Below, piece by piece: positions 45,141 through 55,415 of a stretch of DNA of 64,000 bases. Each line of letters starts with the position of its first letter. Position 1 is the first letter of the stretch. The position numbers and the translations under genes were made by a program. The notes beneath the pieces are model-generated. The model made no database searches. It was not told the origin of the DNA and saw only the letters and a list, made by a program, of their open reading frames with translations. Source of the stretch: UBA2033 sp035345875 (lineage in GTDB: Bacteria > Spirochaetota > Leptospiria > Leptospirales > Leptospiraceae); contig DAORDH010000018.1 in assembly GCA_035345875.1 (NCBI GenBank), positions 1 to 64,000 of the forward strand, in the 5' to 3' direction.

Positions 45141-46001
45141 ATGATTCTGAAATGTTTAAAAACCTATTTAGTATTTAGTTTTTTATTTCATTTTTTCTCA
45201 ATGAATTTGTTTTCCTATGATCCTAGCTACACACAAAATAATAATGAAATGCCTTCTGAAATCGTAGATATGAAGGTAGTTGAAAAATTAGGAAAAAATA
45301 TAAACTTAAATTTAAAATTTAAAGATGAAAATGCAAATGAAGTAACCCTACAGAATTATTTCAAATCAGATAAACCAGTCTTTTTAACTATCATCTATTA
45401 TAAGTGTCCAACACTCTGCAATTTTCATTTAAATGGAATATCTAAAGTTTTTAAATCACTCGATTGGTCTGTTGGAAAAGAATTCGAATTTGTGGCTGTG
45501 AGTATGGATCCAAAAGAAACTCCAGAACTTGCTGCAAAGAAAAAGGATGCCTATTTAACTGATTATAAAAAAAGTGGAACCAGTAGAACCAACGACGGCT
45601 GGCATTTTCTGACAGGGGAAGAACCTCAAATAAAAGAATTAGCGGATTCTTTAGGTTTTAAATACAAATGGAATGCCCCAATTAAACAATGGATTCATCC
45701 AGCTGTGGCTTATATTATTACACCGGAAGGTAAAATATCCCGCTATTTGCATGGAATCGAATTTGGAGAGAGGGATTTAAAACTTTCTCTAGTCGATGCC
45801 TCCAATGGCAAAATTGGTAACTTCATAGATAAATTTGCCTTATTTTGTTTTCAATTTGACCCGAATAAAAACAAATATACTCTGTATGCTTACAATATAA
45901 TGAGAATCGGTGGGGCGATTACAGTGGTGATTTTGGGTGCGTTCTTATTTGCTTTTTGGCGACTACAAATGAAAAATACAAATACAAAGGGAGAATTCTA
46001 A
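45141..46001 (+). CDS. SCO1/SenC copper chaperone of cytochrome oxidase
   Basis: 286 aa from the ATG at 45141, preceded by GGGA and followed at once by a signal/anchor segment; in-frame ATGs at 45081 and 45114 would add 9-20 residues. Thioredoxin-like fold with the Cu-binding CPTLC (C89, C93) and H186 in WIHPAVAY, all present. A C-terminal membrane helix (about 257-277, IGGAITVVILGAFLFAFW) makes it membrane-held with the domain outside. SCO delivers copper to the CuA site of subunit II, coded directly downstream with no gap. Confidence 0.92.
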   Translation: MILKCLKTYLVFSFLFHFFSMNLFSYDPSYTQNNNEMPSEIVDMKVVEKLGKNINLNLKFKDENANEVTLQNYFKSDKPVFLTIIYYKCPTLCNFHLNGISKVFKSLDWSVGKEFEFVAVSMDPKETPELAAKKKDAYLTDYKKSGTSRTNDGWHFLTGEEPQIKELADSLGFKYKWNAPIKQWIHPAVAYIITPEGKISRYLHGIEFGERDLKLSLVDASNGKIGNFIDKFALFCFQFDPNKNKYTLYAYNIMRIGGAITVVILGAFLFAFWRLQMKNTNTKGEF

Positions 46002-46973
46002 ATGTCTTGGTTGAATATTCATCTGGCAAATACTTTTATGCCAGTAGAGGGAACAGATTTAGCGGGTGGAGTAGATAATCTTTATATCTTTTTGCTCATT
46101 TCTAGTCTGATTGCTTTTGTAATTTTAATCGGTGGAATGACTGGTTTTATTATCAAATACAAACGTAAAAGTGCGAATGATAAAACTGCTTATATTACAC
46201 ACAACAATGTGCTAGAGTTTCTATGGAGTTTTATTCCATTCGTTATCATGATGGTCATTTTCTATTGGGGTAAAATTCTTTATGATGAATATAGAACTGT
46301 TCCAGAAGATGCAGAAGAGATCCATGTAACAGGAAGACAATGGGTTTGGAGATTTGCTTATAAAAACGGATATGCATTTAGCACAAAACCAGTAAGTGAT
46401 GCAATGTTAAATGTACCAGTAAATAAACCAATCAAACTTGTTATGACATCGGGCGATGTAATCCACAGCTTTTATATTCCTGGATTTAGAAATAAGCAAG
46501 ACGTAGTTCCAGGAAGATATACTTACATTTGGTTCAAAGCGACAAAAGTGGGTCAGTTTCAAGTATTTTGTACTGAATATTGTGGGTTAGAGCATTCCAA
46601 TATGCCAGCTATGATTAACGTAATGCCGCAAGCAGAATATGATGCATGGTTTAAAGCCTATGTTCCAGAAGCAAGTGCTGGTGGTTTGGCTGACAAAGGA
46701 AAGGAATTATTTGGCGAAAGAGGTTGTACAGCTTGCCATTCTATCAATGGAACAAGAATTGTAGGACCTACAATGAAAGGGCTTGCCGGATCTAAGCGAG
46801 AGTTTTCGGATGGAACATCTGCTGTTGCAGATGATGCATATTTAAGAGAATCTATCCTAAATTCTGCTGCCAAAATTGTAAAAGATTATCCGGCTGCTAT
46901 GCCAATCTTTAAGGGACAGATCGAAGAAGAAGATGTCTCAGCAATTATTGATTATATCAAGAGTTTAAAGTAG
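46002..46973 (+). CDS. coxB: Cytochrome c oxidase subunit II with fused cytochrome c
   Basis: 323 aa. Two membrane segments (about 28-52, 74-92) are followed by a CuA domain with H155 (VIHSFYIPG), C190, E192, C194, H198 and M201 (CTEYCGLEHSNM). The heme-c domain has GCTACH (C242, C245, H246) and a likely axial Met in AAMPIFKG. A fused cytochrome c marks a caa3-type oxidase. No lipobox is evident at the N-terminus. It accepts electrons from a soluble cytochrome c or the bc complex at the periplasmic face. Two bases separate it from coxA. Confidence 0.96.
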   Translation: MSWLNIHLANTFMPVEGTDLAGGVDNLYIFLLISSLIAFVILIGGMTGFIIKYKRKSANDKTAYITHNNVLEFLWSFIPFVIMMVIFYWGKILYDEYRTVPEDAEEIHVTGRQWVWRFAYKNGYAFSTKPVSDAMLNVPVNKPIKLVMTSGDVIHSFYIPGFRNKQDVVPGRYTYIWFKATKVGQFQVFCTEYCGLEHSNMPAMINVMPQAEYDAWFKAYVPEASAGGLADKGKELFGERGCTACHSINGTRIVGPTMKGLAGSKREFSDGTSAVADDAYLRESILNSAAKIVKDYPAAMPIFKGQIEEEDVSAIIDYIKSLK

Positions 46974-46975
46974 GA

Positions 46976-48580
46976 GTGAACATGGCGCACGCGACAGCTA
47001 CAGATACAGGTCATGATTATTTAAGTCATCAAAAAGGTCTTTGGTCTTGGTTAACAACCATAGATCATAAACGAATTGGAATCATGTATATGATTGTGAT
47101 TCTTTTCTTTTTTCTCATTGGTGGAATATTTGCCCTTCTAGTTAGAATGGAATTATTCTCTGCAGGTCCAACACTCGGTATTGATTCAGGAACCTACAAC
47201 CGTCTAATGACGTTTCACGGAGCCATAATGGTATTTATGGTGATTGTTCCCGGCATTCCTTCCATATTTGGAAATTTTTTAATCCCAATTATGTTAGGAG
47301 CGAAAGATGTGGCATTTCCAAGGCTAAATTTAGCTAGCTGGTATATCTTTATGGCTGGAGCGATTACTGCATTTGCATCTTTGTTCTTTGGTGGTGCAGA
47401 TACTGGTTGGACATTTTATACACCTTATAGCATTAGGCAACCAACCGGAGTTATCTTTGTTGTGCTAGGTGCATTCACAATGGGTATGGCATCTATTCTA
47501 ACAGGATTAAATTTTATTGTTACTGTTCACAAATTAAGAGCTCCTGGACAAACAATGTCCAGAATTCCATTATTTGTTTGGTCAACATATGCAACTGCGA
47601 TTATTCAGGTTTTAGCAACTCCTGTTCTTGGGATAACTTTGTTATTATTAGTGGCTGAGAAAACTTTAGGGGTTGGTATTTTTGATCCAACCATTGGAGG
47701 AGATCCAGTATTATTTCAACATTTCTTCTGGTTTTACTCTCATCCAGCTGTTTATATCATGGTATTGCCAGCAATGGGTATCATCAGTGAATTAGTTGCT
47801 ACTTTTTCTAAAAAGACTATCTTTGGATATACTGCAATAGCTTATTCTAGTTTAGCGATTGGTGCGGTGAGCTTTATCGTATGGGGACACCATATGTTTG
47901 TAAGTAGCCAATCTGAATTTGCGGGCATCATGTTCTCCGTTATTACAATGCTTGTTGGGGTTCCAACCGCAATTAAATTGTTTAATTGGATTGCAACCAT
48001 GTATATGGGATCTATCAAGTTGGATGCACCGATGCTATTTGCGATCGGATTTATGTTTTTATTTACGATCGGTGGATTGACAGGTGTATGGTTAGCAACT
48101 CTCGGTATGGATGTGCATTTCCATGATACTTATTTCGTAGTTGCTCACTTTCACTATGTAATGGTGGGTGGAACTCTTATGGCATTCACTGGTGGAATTT
48201 TCTACTGGTTTCCAAAAATGTTTGGAAAAGTTTGCAATGATAGTATAGCTCGAATTTCTTGGGTGTTCATTTTTACCGGCTTCAATGTAACATTCTTTCC
48301 GCAATTTATCTTAGGTGCGATGGGAATGCCAAGAAGATATTTTGACTATGTGCCACAATATGAATCTTTAAATAGAATTTCTACGATAGGTTCTTGGTTG
48401 ATTGGTTTAGGATTTTTGGTTGCGTTATTTGCTATTATACAAGGTCTTCTCAAAGGGGAAAAAGCTTCCAATAACCCTTGGGGTGGAACAACATTAGAAT
48501 GGCAAGCTACCTCGCCACCACATCATGAAAATTTTGAAAAAACTCCAATTGTAAGTGTAGGTCCGTATGAGTACCGTTAG
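46976..48580 (+). CDS. coxA: Cytochrome c oxidase subunit I
   Basis: 534 aa with 12 membrane helices. Heme a ligands are H81 (MTFHGAIM) and H393, heme a3 ligand H391 (AHFHYVMVGG), and CuB ligands H256, H305 and H306 (WGHHMF) with cross-linked Y260. The segment around H256 is FYSHPAVY, where the usual HPEVY glutamate is Ala258 and Tyr254-Ser255 precede the His. That is the YS motif of A2-type heme-copper oxidases. The K-channel Lys is K334 in TAIKLFNW. It reduces oxygen and pumps protons at the inner membrane. It overlaps subunit III by 14 bases. Confidence 0.97.
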   Translation: MNMAHATATDTGHDYLSHQKGLWSWLTTIDHKRIGIMYMIVILFFFLIGGIFALLVRMELFSAGPTLGIDSGTYNRLMTFHGAIMVFMVIVPGIPSIFGNFLIPIMLGAKDVAFPRLNLASWYIFMAGAITAFASLFFGGADTGWTFYTPYSIRQPTGVIFVVLGAFTMGMASILTGLNFIVTVHKLRAPGQTMSRIPLFVWSTYATAIIQVLATPVLGITLLLLVAEKTLGVGIFDPTIGGDPVLFQHFFWFYSHPAVYIMVLPAMGIISELVATFSKKTIFGYTAIAYSSLAIGAVSFIVWGHHMFVSSQSEFAGIMFSVITMLVGVPTAIKLFNWIATMYMGSIKLDAPMLFAIGFMFLFTIGGLTGVWLATLGMDVHFHDTYFVVAHFHYVMVGGTLMAFTGGIFYWFPKMFGKVCNDSIARISWVFIFTGFNVTFFPQFILGAMGMPRRYFDYVPQYESLNRISTIGSWLIGLGFLVALFAIIQGLLKGEKASNNPWGGTTLEWQATSPPHHENFEKTPIVSVGPYEYR

Positions 48581-49292
48581 TTCAGAATCCCATTTTCATC
48601 ATGCTCATCACTTTGATAGTGCTGAGCACCAATATGCTTCAGCTAAACAAGGTGTTTGGCTGTTTATGGTTACCGAAATTTTAATGTTCGGTGGGTTGTT
48701 TGTTGCCTATTTGATCTATAAGTCATTGTATGCACCAGTGTTTCATGTAGGAAGCTCTTATTTAGATGTAAAAATGGGGACTATTAACACATTTTTACTG
48801 ATCACTAGCTCTTTTACAATGGCTTTGGGCATTTACTTCAATCAGAAAAATGATAGAAAAAAGGCAGTTTTATTTTTAGCTCTCACGATTCTATGTGCCC
48901 TTGGGTTTATGGTCGTAAAATTCTTTGAATATAGCCATAAAATTCATTTAGGTTTAGTGCCAGGTAAATACTTTAACAATCCTGAGTTCGTACAAAAAGT
49001 AGCAGATTTTGCTAACAACATGCAAGCGCAATCTTCTGCTCATCAAGATATGGATATAGCATTTCTAAAGAAAATTGCTCCTTTGTATTTTGGTTTTTAT
49101 TTTGTAATGACTGGACTTCATGGTTTCCACGTTTTAGTTGGTGCTTGTTTAATTCTTTGGGTGCTTATAAAAACAGCAAAGGGAAATTTTAGTTCAGAAT
49201 ATTATACTCCTGTAGAAGGTGTAGGATTATTTTGGCACATTGTCGATTTAATTTGGATATATTTATTTCCATTATTATACTTGGTTGGATAA
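48567..49292 (+). CDS. coxC: Cytochrome c oxidase subunit III
   Basis: 241 aa with about five membrane segments. The start QYASAKQGVWLFMVTEILMF is the usual subunit III N-terminus, and the central GLHGFHVLVGACLILW and C-terminal FWHIVDLIWIYLFPLLYL are family hallmarks. The Glu of the lipid-binding pocket is seen in VKFFEYSHK. A loop of about 35 residues (KYFNNPEFVQKVADFANNMQ) is longer than in many relatives. It starts inside the coxA end and precedes subunit IV by 9 bases. Confidence 0.95.
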   Translation: MSTVSSESHFHHAHHFDSAEHQYASAKQGVWLFMVTEILMFGGLFVAYLIYKSLYAPVFHVGSSYLDVKMGTINTFLLITSSFTMALGIYFNQKNDRKKAVLFLALTILCALGFMVVKFFEYSHKIHLGLVPGKYFNNPEFVQKVADFANNMQAQSSAHQDMDIAFLKKIAPLYFGFYFVMTGLHGFHVLVGACLILWVLIKTAKGNFSSEYYTPVEGVGLFWHIVDLIWIYLFPLLYLVG

Positions 49293-49301
49293 GGAGATAC
49301 C

Positions 49302-49904
49302 ATGGAAGAATTTGTTAATTACGGACTTTATTTTATTGCCTGTGTTTGCGTTCTAGTTCCACTTTTTGGATTAGGTTTAGCTCCAGGGATTATTGTAAAT
49401 TTAGAAGTTGCTGCTATTCTTGGAACACTCTATGCCCAGATAGTAGAGAAGGGATTAATTAAAACATTGATTAAAGATAAGGGCGATACTGCTTTAATCA
49501 AACCAATGGTTCCAACTTTACAGAACATCCAGAATACTATTGATTCAATTGAATCAGGTGATATGGGTAAAAAAGAAGAGAAACACGATCATGAAGATCA
49601 TGGTCACCATATAATTCCAATTCCTGTTTATGCAGGTGTATTGGGTATCCTTGTATTGGGGACAATTATAACTGTAGGAGTTGCTCAAATTGATTTTGGA
49701 GCTTGGAATACAGTGATAGCAATGTTTGTTGCAACGATTAAGGCAAGCTTTGTATTATTATACTTCATGCATTTAAAGTATGACAATGCAATGAACCGTG
49801 TAATTTTTGGTTCTGGGTTCTTCTTTTTATTAATCTTGTTTGGATTTAGTATCGTTGATATCCTAACTAGAACAAAATTATTACTTGGATTCACAAAGTT
49901 TTAA
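49302..49904 (+). CDS. Cytochrome c oxidase subunit IV-type membrane protein
   Basis: 200 aa. An N-terminal hydrophobic pair of helices is followed by a polar loop with a His-rich stretch (KHDHEDHGHH) that could bind metal. A C-terminal three-helix part (VLGILVLGTIITVGVAQIDF, MFVATIKASFVLLYFMHLKY, and the final helix) matches the caa3 subunit IV family. The added N-terminal 70-100 residues are longer than the usual IV subunit. It ends one base into the next gene. Confidence 0.85.
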   Translation: MEEFVNYGLYFIACVCVLVPLFGLGLAPGIIVNLEVAAILGTLYAQIVEKGLIKTLIKDKGDTALIKPMVPTLQNIQNTIDSIESGDMGKKEEKHDHEDHGHHIIPIPVYAGVLGILVLGTIITVGVAQIDFGAWNTVIAMFVATIKASFVLLYFMHLKYDNAMNRVIFGSGFFFLLILFGFSIVDILTRTKLLLGFTKF

Positions 49905-50104
49905 TGAGTTTAGCTACCTGTAAATGCAATACAGATCGGAACTCTCCTAACGCAGAAGAAATTAGAAAATATTCAAAAATGTCTATGTTTCTTCTGCTAT
50001 TTGGAGTATCCGCAGTTCCTGTATCTCTCGAATATAAATGTAAAAAATGTGGAGAGATATTCGACCGTTTATCGGAAGAGGAATTAAAGAATTATAAATA
50101 CTAA
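49904..50104 (+). CDS. Small cysteine-motif protein at the end of the oxidase operon
   Basis: 66 aa. It starts MSLATCKCN and has CKKCGEIFDRLSEEELKNYK at the end, giving a CxC and a CxxC pair as in a zinc ribbon. A hydrophobic stretch (MSMFLLLFGVSAVPVSLEY) could be a membrane segment. The start overlaps the subunit IV stop by one base (TAATG), so it is translationally coupled. Its role is unknown; metal handling for the oxidase is a guess. Confidence 0.7.
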   Translation: MSLATCKCNTDRNSPNAEEIRKYSKMSMFLLLFGVSAVPVSLEYKCKKCGEIFDRLSEEELKNYKY

Positions 50105-50843
50105 GTATTTATAAATTCCTCTCATTGATTCAAATTATATTTCATTATTCTAAAAAAATCACATAACAATCAAAAATATTTTTAAAAGATATATCCTAGT
50201 TTATTAAGATGCATACTTTTGAAGTTTCAAATAAAAGAATAGTTGGCTATTTATCAAATGCATTCTAAAAATTAGTAGTGTGTTTTTTAGAAATTTATTT
50301 CAGCTTTTCCTGACTGCTATTTGTATGATTCATTCAATTCTATTTATAATCGTCAATGCGGATCCTTTTGGTAGATAAGACAATGCTAATACAACAATCT
50401 GGAACTGGGAATTCATAGGATTCAAAAGAATTTATAAGAAGTAAAAACTCTGGTACTCTAATTGCAGTAATATTGCGATAGACGGGATTTTATCACAGTA
50501 GAAACTATCTATAATGGCTTATTTTGGTGAAACTAGTTAGATAAATAAACTATTTGATCAAAAACTGTCAATAAAAACACCAAAAGAGTGTATTTATGAT
50601 TAGAGTGAGTAATCGAAATTTAGAATCAAACAGATCAGAATTTAAAATCACGGCTGGTTTTTTTATAAAAATACCTTAGAAAAACGTTTTAAACAATTGA
50701 TTGCAGTAACTTAGATACAATGTTTGGTAAAAAAACAAATTTATCTTTTCAGGCTTATCTAGGATATGGAAATAATAACATTTTGAAATGCTCTATTTGA
50801 AAAATTGAATGAATTGAATTTGCAAAACAACAAAGGATAGTGT
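50105..50843. other. Gene-free gap before gltB
   Basis: About 740 bp, A+T-rich, with no convincing open frame. It should hold the gltB promoter. TACAAT at about 50716-50721 could be a -10, but no clear -35 stands before it. AAAGGA just before the gltB ATG is its ribosome site. I see no riboswitch or operator. Confidence 0.45.
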
Positions 50844-53800
50844 ATGCACAATAACGAACAAAATTTATCACCAGATTCTCATTTGCCAAAAGCACAGGGT
50901 TTATATGATCCATCATATGAAAAAGATGCCTGTGGAGTAGGCTTTGTTGCACATATAAAAGGGAAAAGCTCACGCGATATCATTGATAAGGGTATCCGAT
51001 TGATGTGTAATCTTGAGCACAGAGGTGCAGAAGGTGCAGAACCGAAAACAGGGGACGGTGCTGGAATTAAGATTATGATTCCGGATAAATTTTTTCGTAA
51101 GGTTTTACCATTTTCACTTCCACCTTTTGGGGAGTATGCGGTTGGTATGCTTTTCCTTCCACAAGATCCTTTAATTCGAGAAGGCGTTGAGACAATTATA
51201 GAAAAAGTTATCATTGATGAGGGAGAGCATTGCTTAGGGTTTAGAGATGTTCCGGTAAACCCAGATGTTGTGGGAACTGTTGCTCGTAAAACAATTCCTG
51301 TTTTTAGACAAGTATTCATTGGTAAGAGTCAGAATACAGAAGCAGGGGATGCCTTTGAAAGAAAACTCTTTCTCATTAGACGTATTATTGATAGAAGATT
51401 TAGAACTGAATATAAATTAGATCGCAGCCAATACTATGTTCCTAGTTTTTCTTCTAGAACTATCGTTTTCAAAGGAATGCTTCTTGGAAATCAAGTTAAG
51501 CCATTTTATTTAGATTTAAGTTCTCCTGATATGGAAAGTTCATTCTGCTTAACCCACACCAGGTTTTCTACGAATACATTTCCTACATGGGATTTAGCGC
51601 ATCCTTATCGTCTAATTGCGCATAACGGTGAGATCAATACATTGCAAGGAAATATTAATTGGATGGCTGCACGCCAGATTGTTATGGAATCTCCTTATTA
51701 TGGTGCAGAACTAAAGAGAATGCTTCCAATTATTATGGAAGGACAGAGTGATACAGCGACTTTTGATACAGTATTAGAATTGCTTTGTATGGGGGGAAGA
51801 AGTTTACCTCATGCAGTAATGATGATGATACCTGAAGCGTGGTCAAAAAATACTGCAATGGATCCAGACAGAAGAGCATTTTATGAATACCATGCAACCT
51901 TAATGGAGCCATGGGACGGTCCTGCGGCTATCGCTTTCTGTGATGGTAAAGTAATCGGTGCCACTCTAGATCGAAATGGGTTACGCCCTGCACGTTATAA
52001 AATTACAAAAGATGACATTGTAATTCTTAGCTCTGAAGCGGGTGTTTTAAATACAGAGCCTGATATGGTCTTGAAACAAGGAAGACTCAGACCAGGAAGA
52101 ATGTTATTGATAGATTTAGAAAAAGGTCAAATTTTAGATGATGAGGCAATTAAAAGAGAGATTAGTACTCAGAAACCATATAGAAAATGGGTAGAAGAGA
52201 ATATGGTTCGACTCAATCAATTACCGGATGCAGCCGGAACAAAGAAAGAAGAAAATCATAATACTATCATAGAACAAATGAGAGCCTTTGGTTATAATTC
52301 GGAAGACTTGTTAACTACTATGAAGCCAATGGCGCTTAACGGTGAAGAGCCAACAGGATCTATGGGTTCAGATGTAAGCCTTCCAGTCTTATCTGACAAA
52401 CCGCAGCCACTTTTCCGATATTTTAAACAAAACTTTGCTCAAGTGACAAATCCACCAATTGATCCAATCAGAGAAGAGTTAGTGATGGAACTAACGACAT
52501 ATATTGGACCGGAAGGAAATCTTTTAGATGAGACTCCAGAGCATTGTCATCGTCTAGAATTGGAACACCCAGTATTAACAAATGATGAATTGGAGAAAAT
52601 TAAACGAATCAATCAAGGTTCTCTAAAAGCAATCACCTTTTCTATTTTGTTTGATCCAAACAAAAAGCACGATATGCGACATTCCCTTAACCAAGTATGT
52701 CAGAAAGCAGCTGATTCTGTTCGTGCTGGCTATAATTTAATAATCATTTCTGATAGAGGTGTGTCAAAGGACAAAGCAGCAATTCCAAGTTTACTTGCTG
52801 TTTCTGGGATTCACCATTATCTAATTCGCGCTGGTCTTAGAACAAAAACTGGTTTGATCTTAGAATCAGGTGAACCTAGAGAAGTGTCTCATTTTGCACT
52901 CTTGTGTGGATATGGAGCTAATGCTGTAAATCCATATCTAGCGTTTGACGCTTTAAATGATTCAATTCGAGAAGGAGTTTTTTCAGATATCCCGGACTAT
53001 AAAACAGCGCAAAAGAACTTTATAAAGTCCATTGGTAAAGGGTTGTTTAAGGTTTTTAGTAAAATGGGTATTTCTACATTGCAGTCTTATTGTGGCGCTC
53101 AGATTTTTGAGGCAATAGGATTAGACTTAGAACTCGTTAGCACTTACTTTACTGGAACTGCAACACGTATAGGTGGTTTGAGTCTTGAAATGCTAGAAGA
53201 AGAAACAGTTCGAAGACATAAAGATGCATATGATCCGACTTTCTTTCCTGGGGGACTAGAACCTGGTGGAGTTCATTATTATCGTAAAACGGGTGATCCG
53301 CATTTATTCAATGCGCAAACCATTCATAAATTGCAACAGGCTACAATAAAGGGTGATTATAAAATTTATAAAGAGTTTTCAAAATTAATCGATGACCAGA
53401 AAGAAAAGCAGATAACACTGCGTAGCCTCTTTCAAATTGATGAGAAAAAGTGTAAGCCAATCCCAATCGAAGAGGTTGAATCTGTTTCTGAGATAGTGAG
53501 AAGATTTCAAACAGGAGCAATGAGTTTTGGTTCTATCTCGCATGAGGCGCATAGCACTCTAGCCATCGCAATGAATCGAATCGGAGCAAAATCCAATACA
53601 GGAGAGGGAGGGGAAGATGAAGAAAGGTTTAAAACTCTTCCGAATGGAGATAGTATGCGATCTGCCATTAAACAAGTTGCTTCTGCTCGTTTTGGAGTGA
53701 CTACAAATTATTTAGTAAATGCAGATGATTTACAAATAAAAATGGCACAAGGGGCAAAACCTGGAGAGGGTGGACAGTTACCTGGTCATAAGGTTGACAA

Positions 53801-55415
53801 AAATATTGCTAGACTTCGTTTTAGTACTCCTGGAGTAACACTCATTTCTCCTCCTCCTCATCATGATATTTATTCTATTGAGGACTTAAAACAATTAATC
53901 TTTGATTTAAAGAACGTCAATCCAAGATCAAGAGTAAGCGTTAAGCTAGTATCTGAAGTTGGTGTAGGAACAGTTGCGGCCGGTGTAGCTAAGGCTCATG
54001 CGGATCATATTTTAATCAGCGGTCATGATGGAGGAACAGGAGCAAGTCCACTTTCATCTATTCATTATGCAGGAACTCCATGGGAAATTGGTTTAGCTGA
54101 GACTCATCAAACGTTAGTCATCAATGGTCTTAGAGATCGAGTATATCTGGCTGTTGATGGTAAGATCATGACTGGAAAAGATGTAGTGATTGGAGCCTTA
54201 TTAGGAGCTGAGGAGTTTGGATTTTCAACTTCAGCACTCATTACGATCGGTTGTGTGATGATGCGTAAATGTCATTTAAATACTTGTCCCGTTGGTGTTG
54301 CAACACAAGATGCACATCTTAGAACTAAATTTACAGGGAAGCCAGAATATGTTATTAACTTCATGCATTTTATAGCAGAAGAAGTTAGAGAGTTAATGGC
54401 ACAAATGGGATTTAGAACCTTTACTGAGATGATCGGTCAAGTAGAAATGATACGTTTTGATAGACCAAAGAATCATTGGAAGGCGAGAGGACTTGATTTT
54501 TCAAAGGTGTTAGCGAAGCCAAAACCAGCTCATTTCCCGACTGAAATGTATAGAACGAAAGAGCAGAACCACGGACTAGAACGACAAATGGATAATGAAA
54601 TTATTCGTAGGTCTAGAGCGGCTATCGATTATAAACAAAAAGTAAAATTTGATATGAAAATCATCAATCTGAATCTTTCTGTGGGAACAATGCTTGCCGG
54701 AGAAGTTGCAAGACGTTATGGGGAATTAGGCTTACCAGAGGATACAATTGATATTACATTTAGAGGAAATGCAGGACAGAGTTTTGGGGCATTTATTACT
54801 AACGGTATCACACTCAGACTCATTGGAGACTCCAATGATTATGTAGGAAAAGGTTTATCTGGTGGTAAAATCATAGTAGCTGCACCACAAGAGGCAGCTT
54901 ATGACCCAACTGAAAATATCATCGTTGGGAATACTTGTTTTTATGGAGCAACCAAAGGAACTGCCTTTATCAATGGTTTTGGAGGAGAGAGATTTGCCGT
55001 AAGAAACTCAGGTGCTAAAATTGTAGTAGAGGGAATTGGAGATCATGGATGTGAATACATGACCGGTGGTTCTGTGATTGTTCTTGGTAAAACAGGAAGA
55101 AATTTCGGGGCTGGAATGTCTGGGGGAACTGCCTATGTTTGGGACCCTGATGGATCTTTTCCAAAAAATGTTAACTTGCAAATGGTAGAATTAGAAAAAC
55201 TATCTGATCCGGAAGAAATTGCACAGGTATTCAAATTGATTACTCTTCAGAAAGAATACACGAATTCAAAAGTTGCAACCAATATACTTGCGAATTGGAA
55301 AACAGAGGTAGAGAAATTTGTGAAAGTTATGCCAACAGATTATAAAAAAGCTCTCTTGAAATTAAAAGAAGAGGCTGCAAACAATATCAACACCAAGGAG
55401 GCAAGTCATGGGTAA
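50844..55415 (+). CDS. gltB: Glutamate synthase large subunit
   Basis: 1523 aa. The N-terminal amidotransferase carries the nucleophile C30 after a short propeptide (DACGVGFVAH). Central and FMN domains follow, with TFRG and RLRFSTPGVTLISPPPHHD. The 3Fe-4S site is CVMMRKCHLNTCPVG (C-x5-C-x4-C). The C-terminal GXGXG beta-helix has GGEGGEDEER and GLSGGKIIV patterns. It makes two glutamates from glutamine and 2-oxoglutarate, using electrons from GltD. Full family length. It overlaps gltD by 8 bases. Confidence 0.98.
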   Translation: MHNNEQNLSPDSHLPKAQGLYDPSYEKDACGVGFVAHIKGKSSRDIIDKGIRLMCNLEHRGAEGAEPKTGDGAGIKIMIPDKFFRKVLPFSLPPFGEYAVGMLFLPQDPLIREGVETIIEKVIIDEGEHCLGFRDVPVNPDVVGTVARKTIPVFRQVFIGKSQNTEAGDAFERKLFLIRRIIDRRFRTEYKLDRSQYYVPSFSSRTIVFKGMLLGNQVKPFYLDLSSPDMESSFCLTHTRFSTNTFPTWDLAHPYRLIAHNGEINTLQGNINWMAARQIVMESPYYGAELKRMLPIIMEGQSDTATFDTVLELLCMGGRSLPHAVMMMIPEAWSKNTAMDPDRRAFYEYHATLMEPWDGPAAIAFCDGKVIGATLDRNGLRPARYKITKDDIVILSSEAGVLNTEPDMVLKQGRLRPGRMLLIDLEKGQILDDEAIKREISTQKPYRKWVEENMVRLNQLPDAAGTKKEENHNTIIEQMRAFGYNSEDLLTTMKPMALNGEEPTGSMGSDVSLPVLSDKPQPLFRYFKQNFAQVTNPPIDPIREELVMELTTYIGPEGNLLDETPEHCHRLELEHPVLTNDELEKIKRINQGSLKAITFSILFDPNKKHDMRHSLNQVCQKAADSVRAGYNLIIISDRGVSKDKAAIPSLLAVSGIHHYLIRAGLRTKTGLILESGEPREVSHFALLCGYGANAVNPYLAFDALNDSIREGVFSDIPDYKTAQKNFIKSIGKGLFKVFSKMGISTLQSYCGAQIFEAIGLDLELVSTYFTGTATRIGGLSLEMLEEETVRRHKDAYDPTFFPGGLEPGGVHYYRKTGDPHLFNAQTIHKLQQATIKGDYKIYKEFSKLIDDQKEKQITLRSLFQIDEKKCKPIPIEEVESVSEIVRRFQTGAMSFGSISHEAHSTLAIAMNRIGAKSNTGEGGEDEERFKTLPNGDSMRSAIKQVASARFGVTTNYLVNADDLQIKMAQGAKPGEGGQLPGHKVDKNIARLRFSTPGVTLISPPPHHDIYSIEDLKQLIFDLKNVNPRSRVSVKLVSEVGVGTVAAGVAKAHADHILISGHDGGTGASPLSSIHYAGTPWEIGLAETHQTLVINGLRDRVYLAVDGKIMTGKDVVIGALLGAEEFGFSTSALITIGCVMMRKCHLNTCPVGVATQDAHLRTKFTGKPEYVINFMHFIAEEVRELMAQMGFRTFTEMIGQVEMIRFDRPKNHWKARGLDFSKVLAKPKPAHFPTEMYRTKEQNHGLERQMDNEIIRRSRAAIDYKQKVKFDMKIINLNLSVGTMLAGEVARRYGELGLPEDTIDITFRGNAGQSFGAFITNGITLRLIGDSNDYVGKGLSGGKIIVAAPQEAAYDPTENIIVGNTCFYGATKGTAFINGFGGERFAVRNSGAKIVVEGIGDHGCEYMTGGSVIVLGKTGRNFGAGMSGGTAYVWDPDGSFPKNVNLQMVELEKLSDPEEIAQVFKLITLQKEYTNSKVATNILANWKTEVEKFVKVMPTDYKKALLKLKEEAANNINTKEASHG

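Noticed and set aside
50355..50418. A 20-codon frame resembling a glycosyltransferase start (MRILLVDKTML)
   Set aside because: It ends at once and nothing downstream continues it; likely chance.
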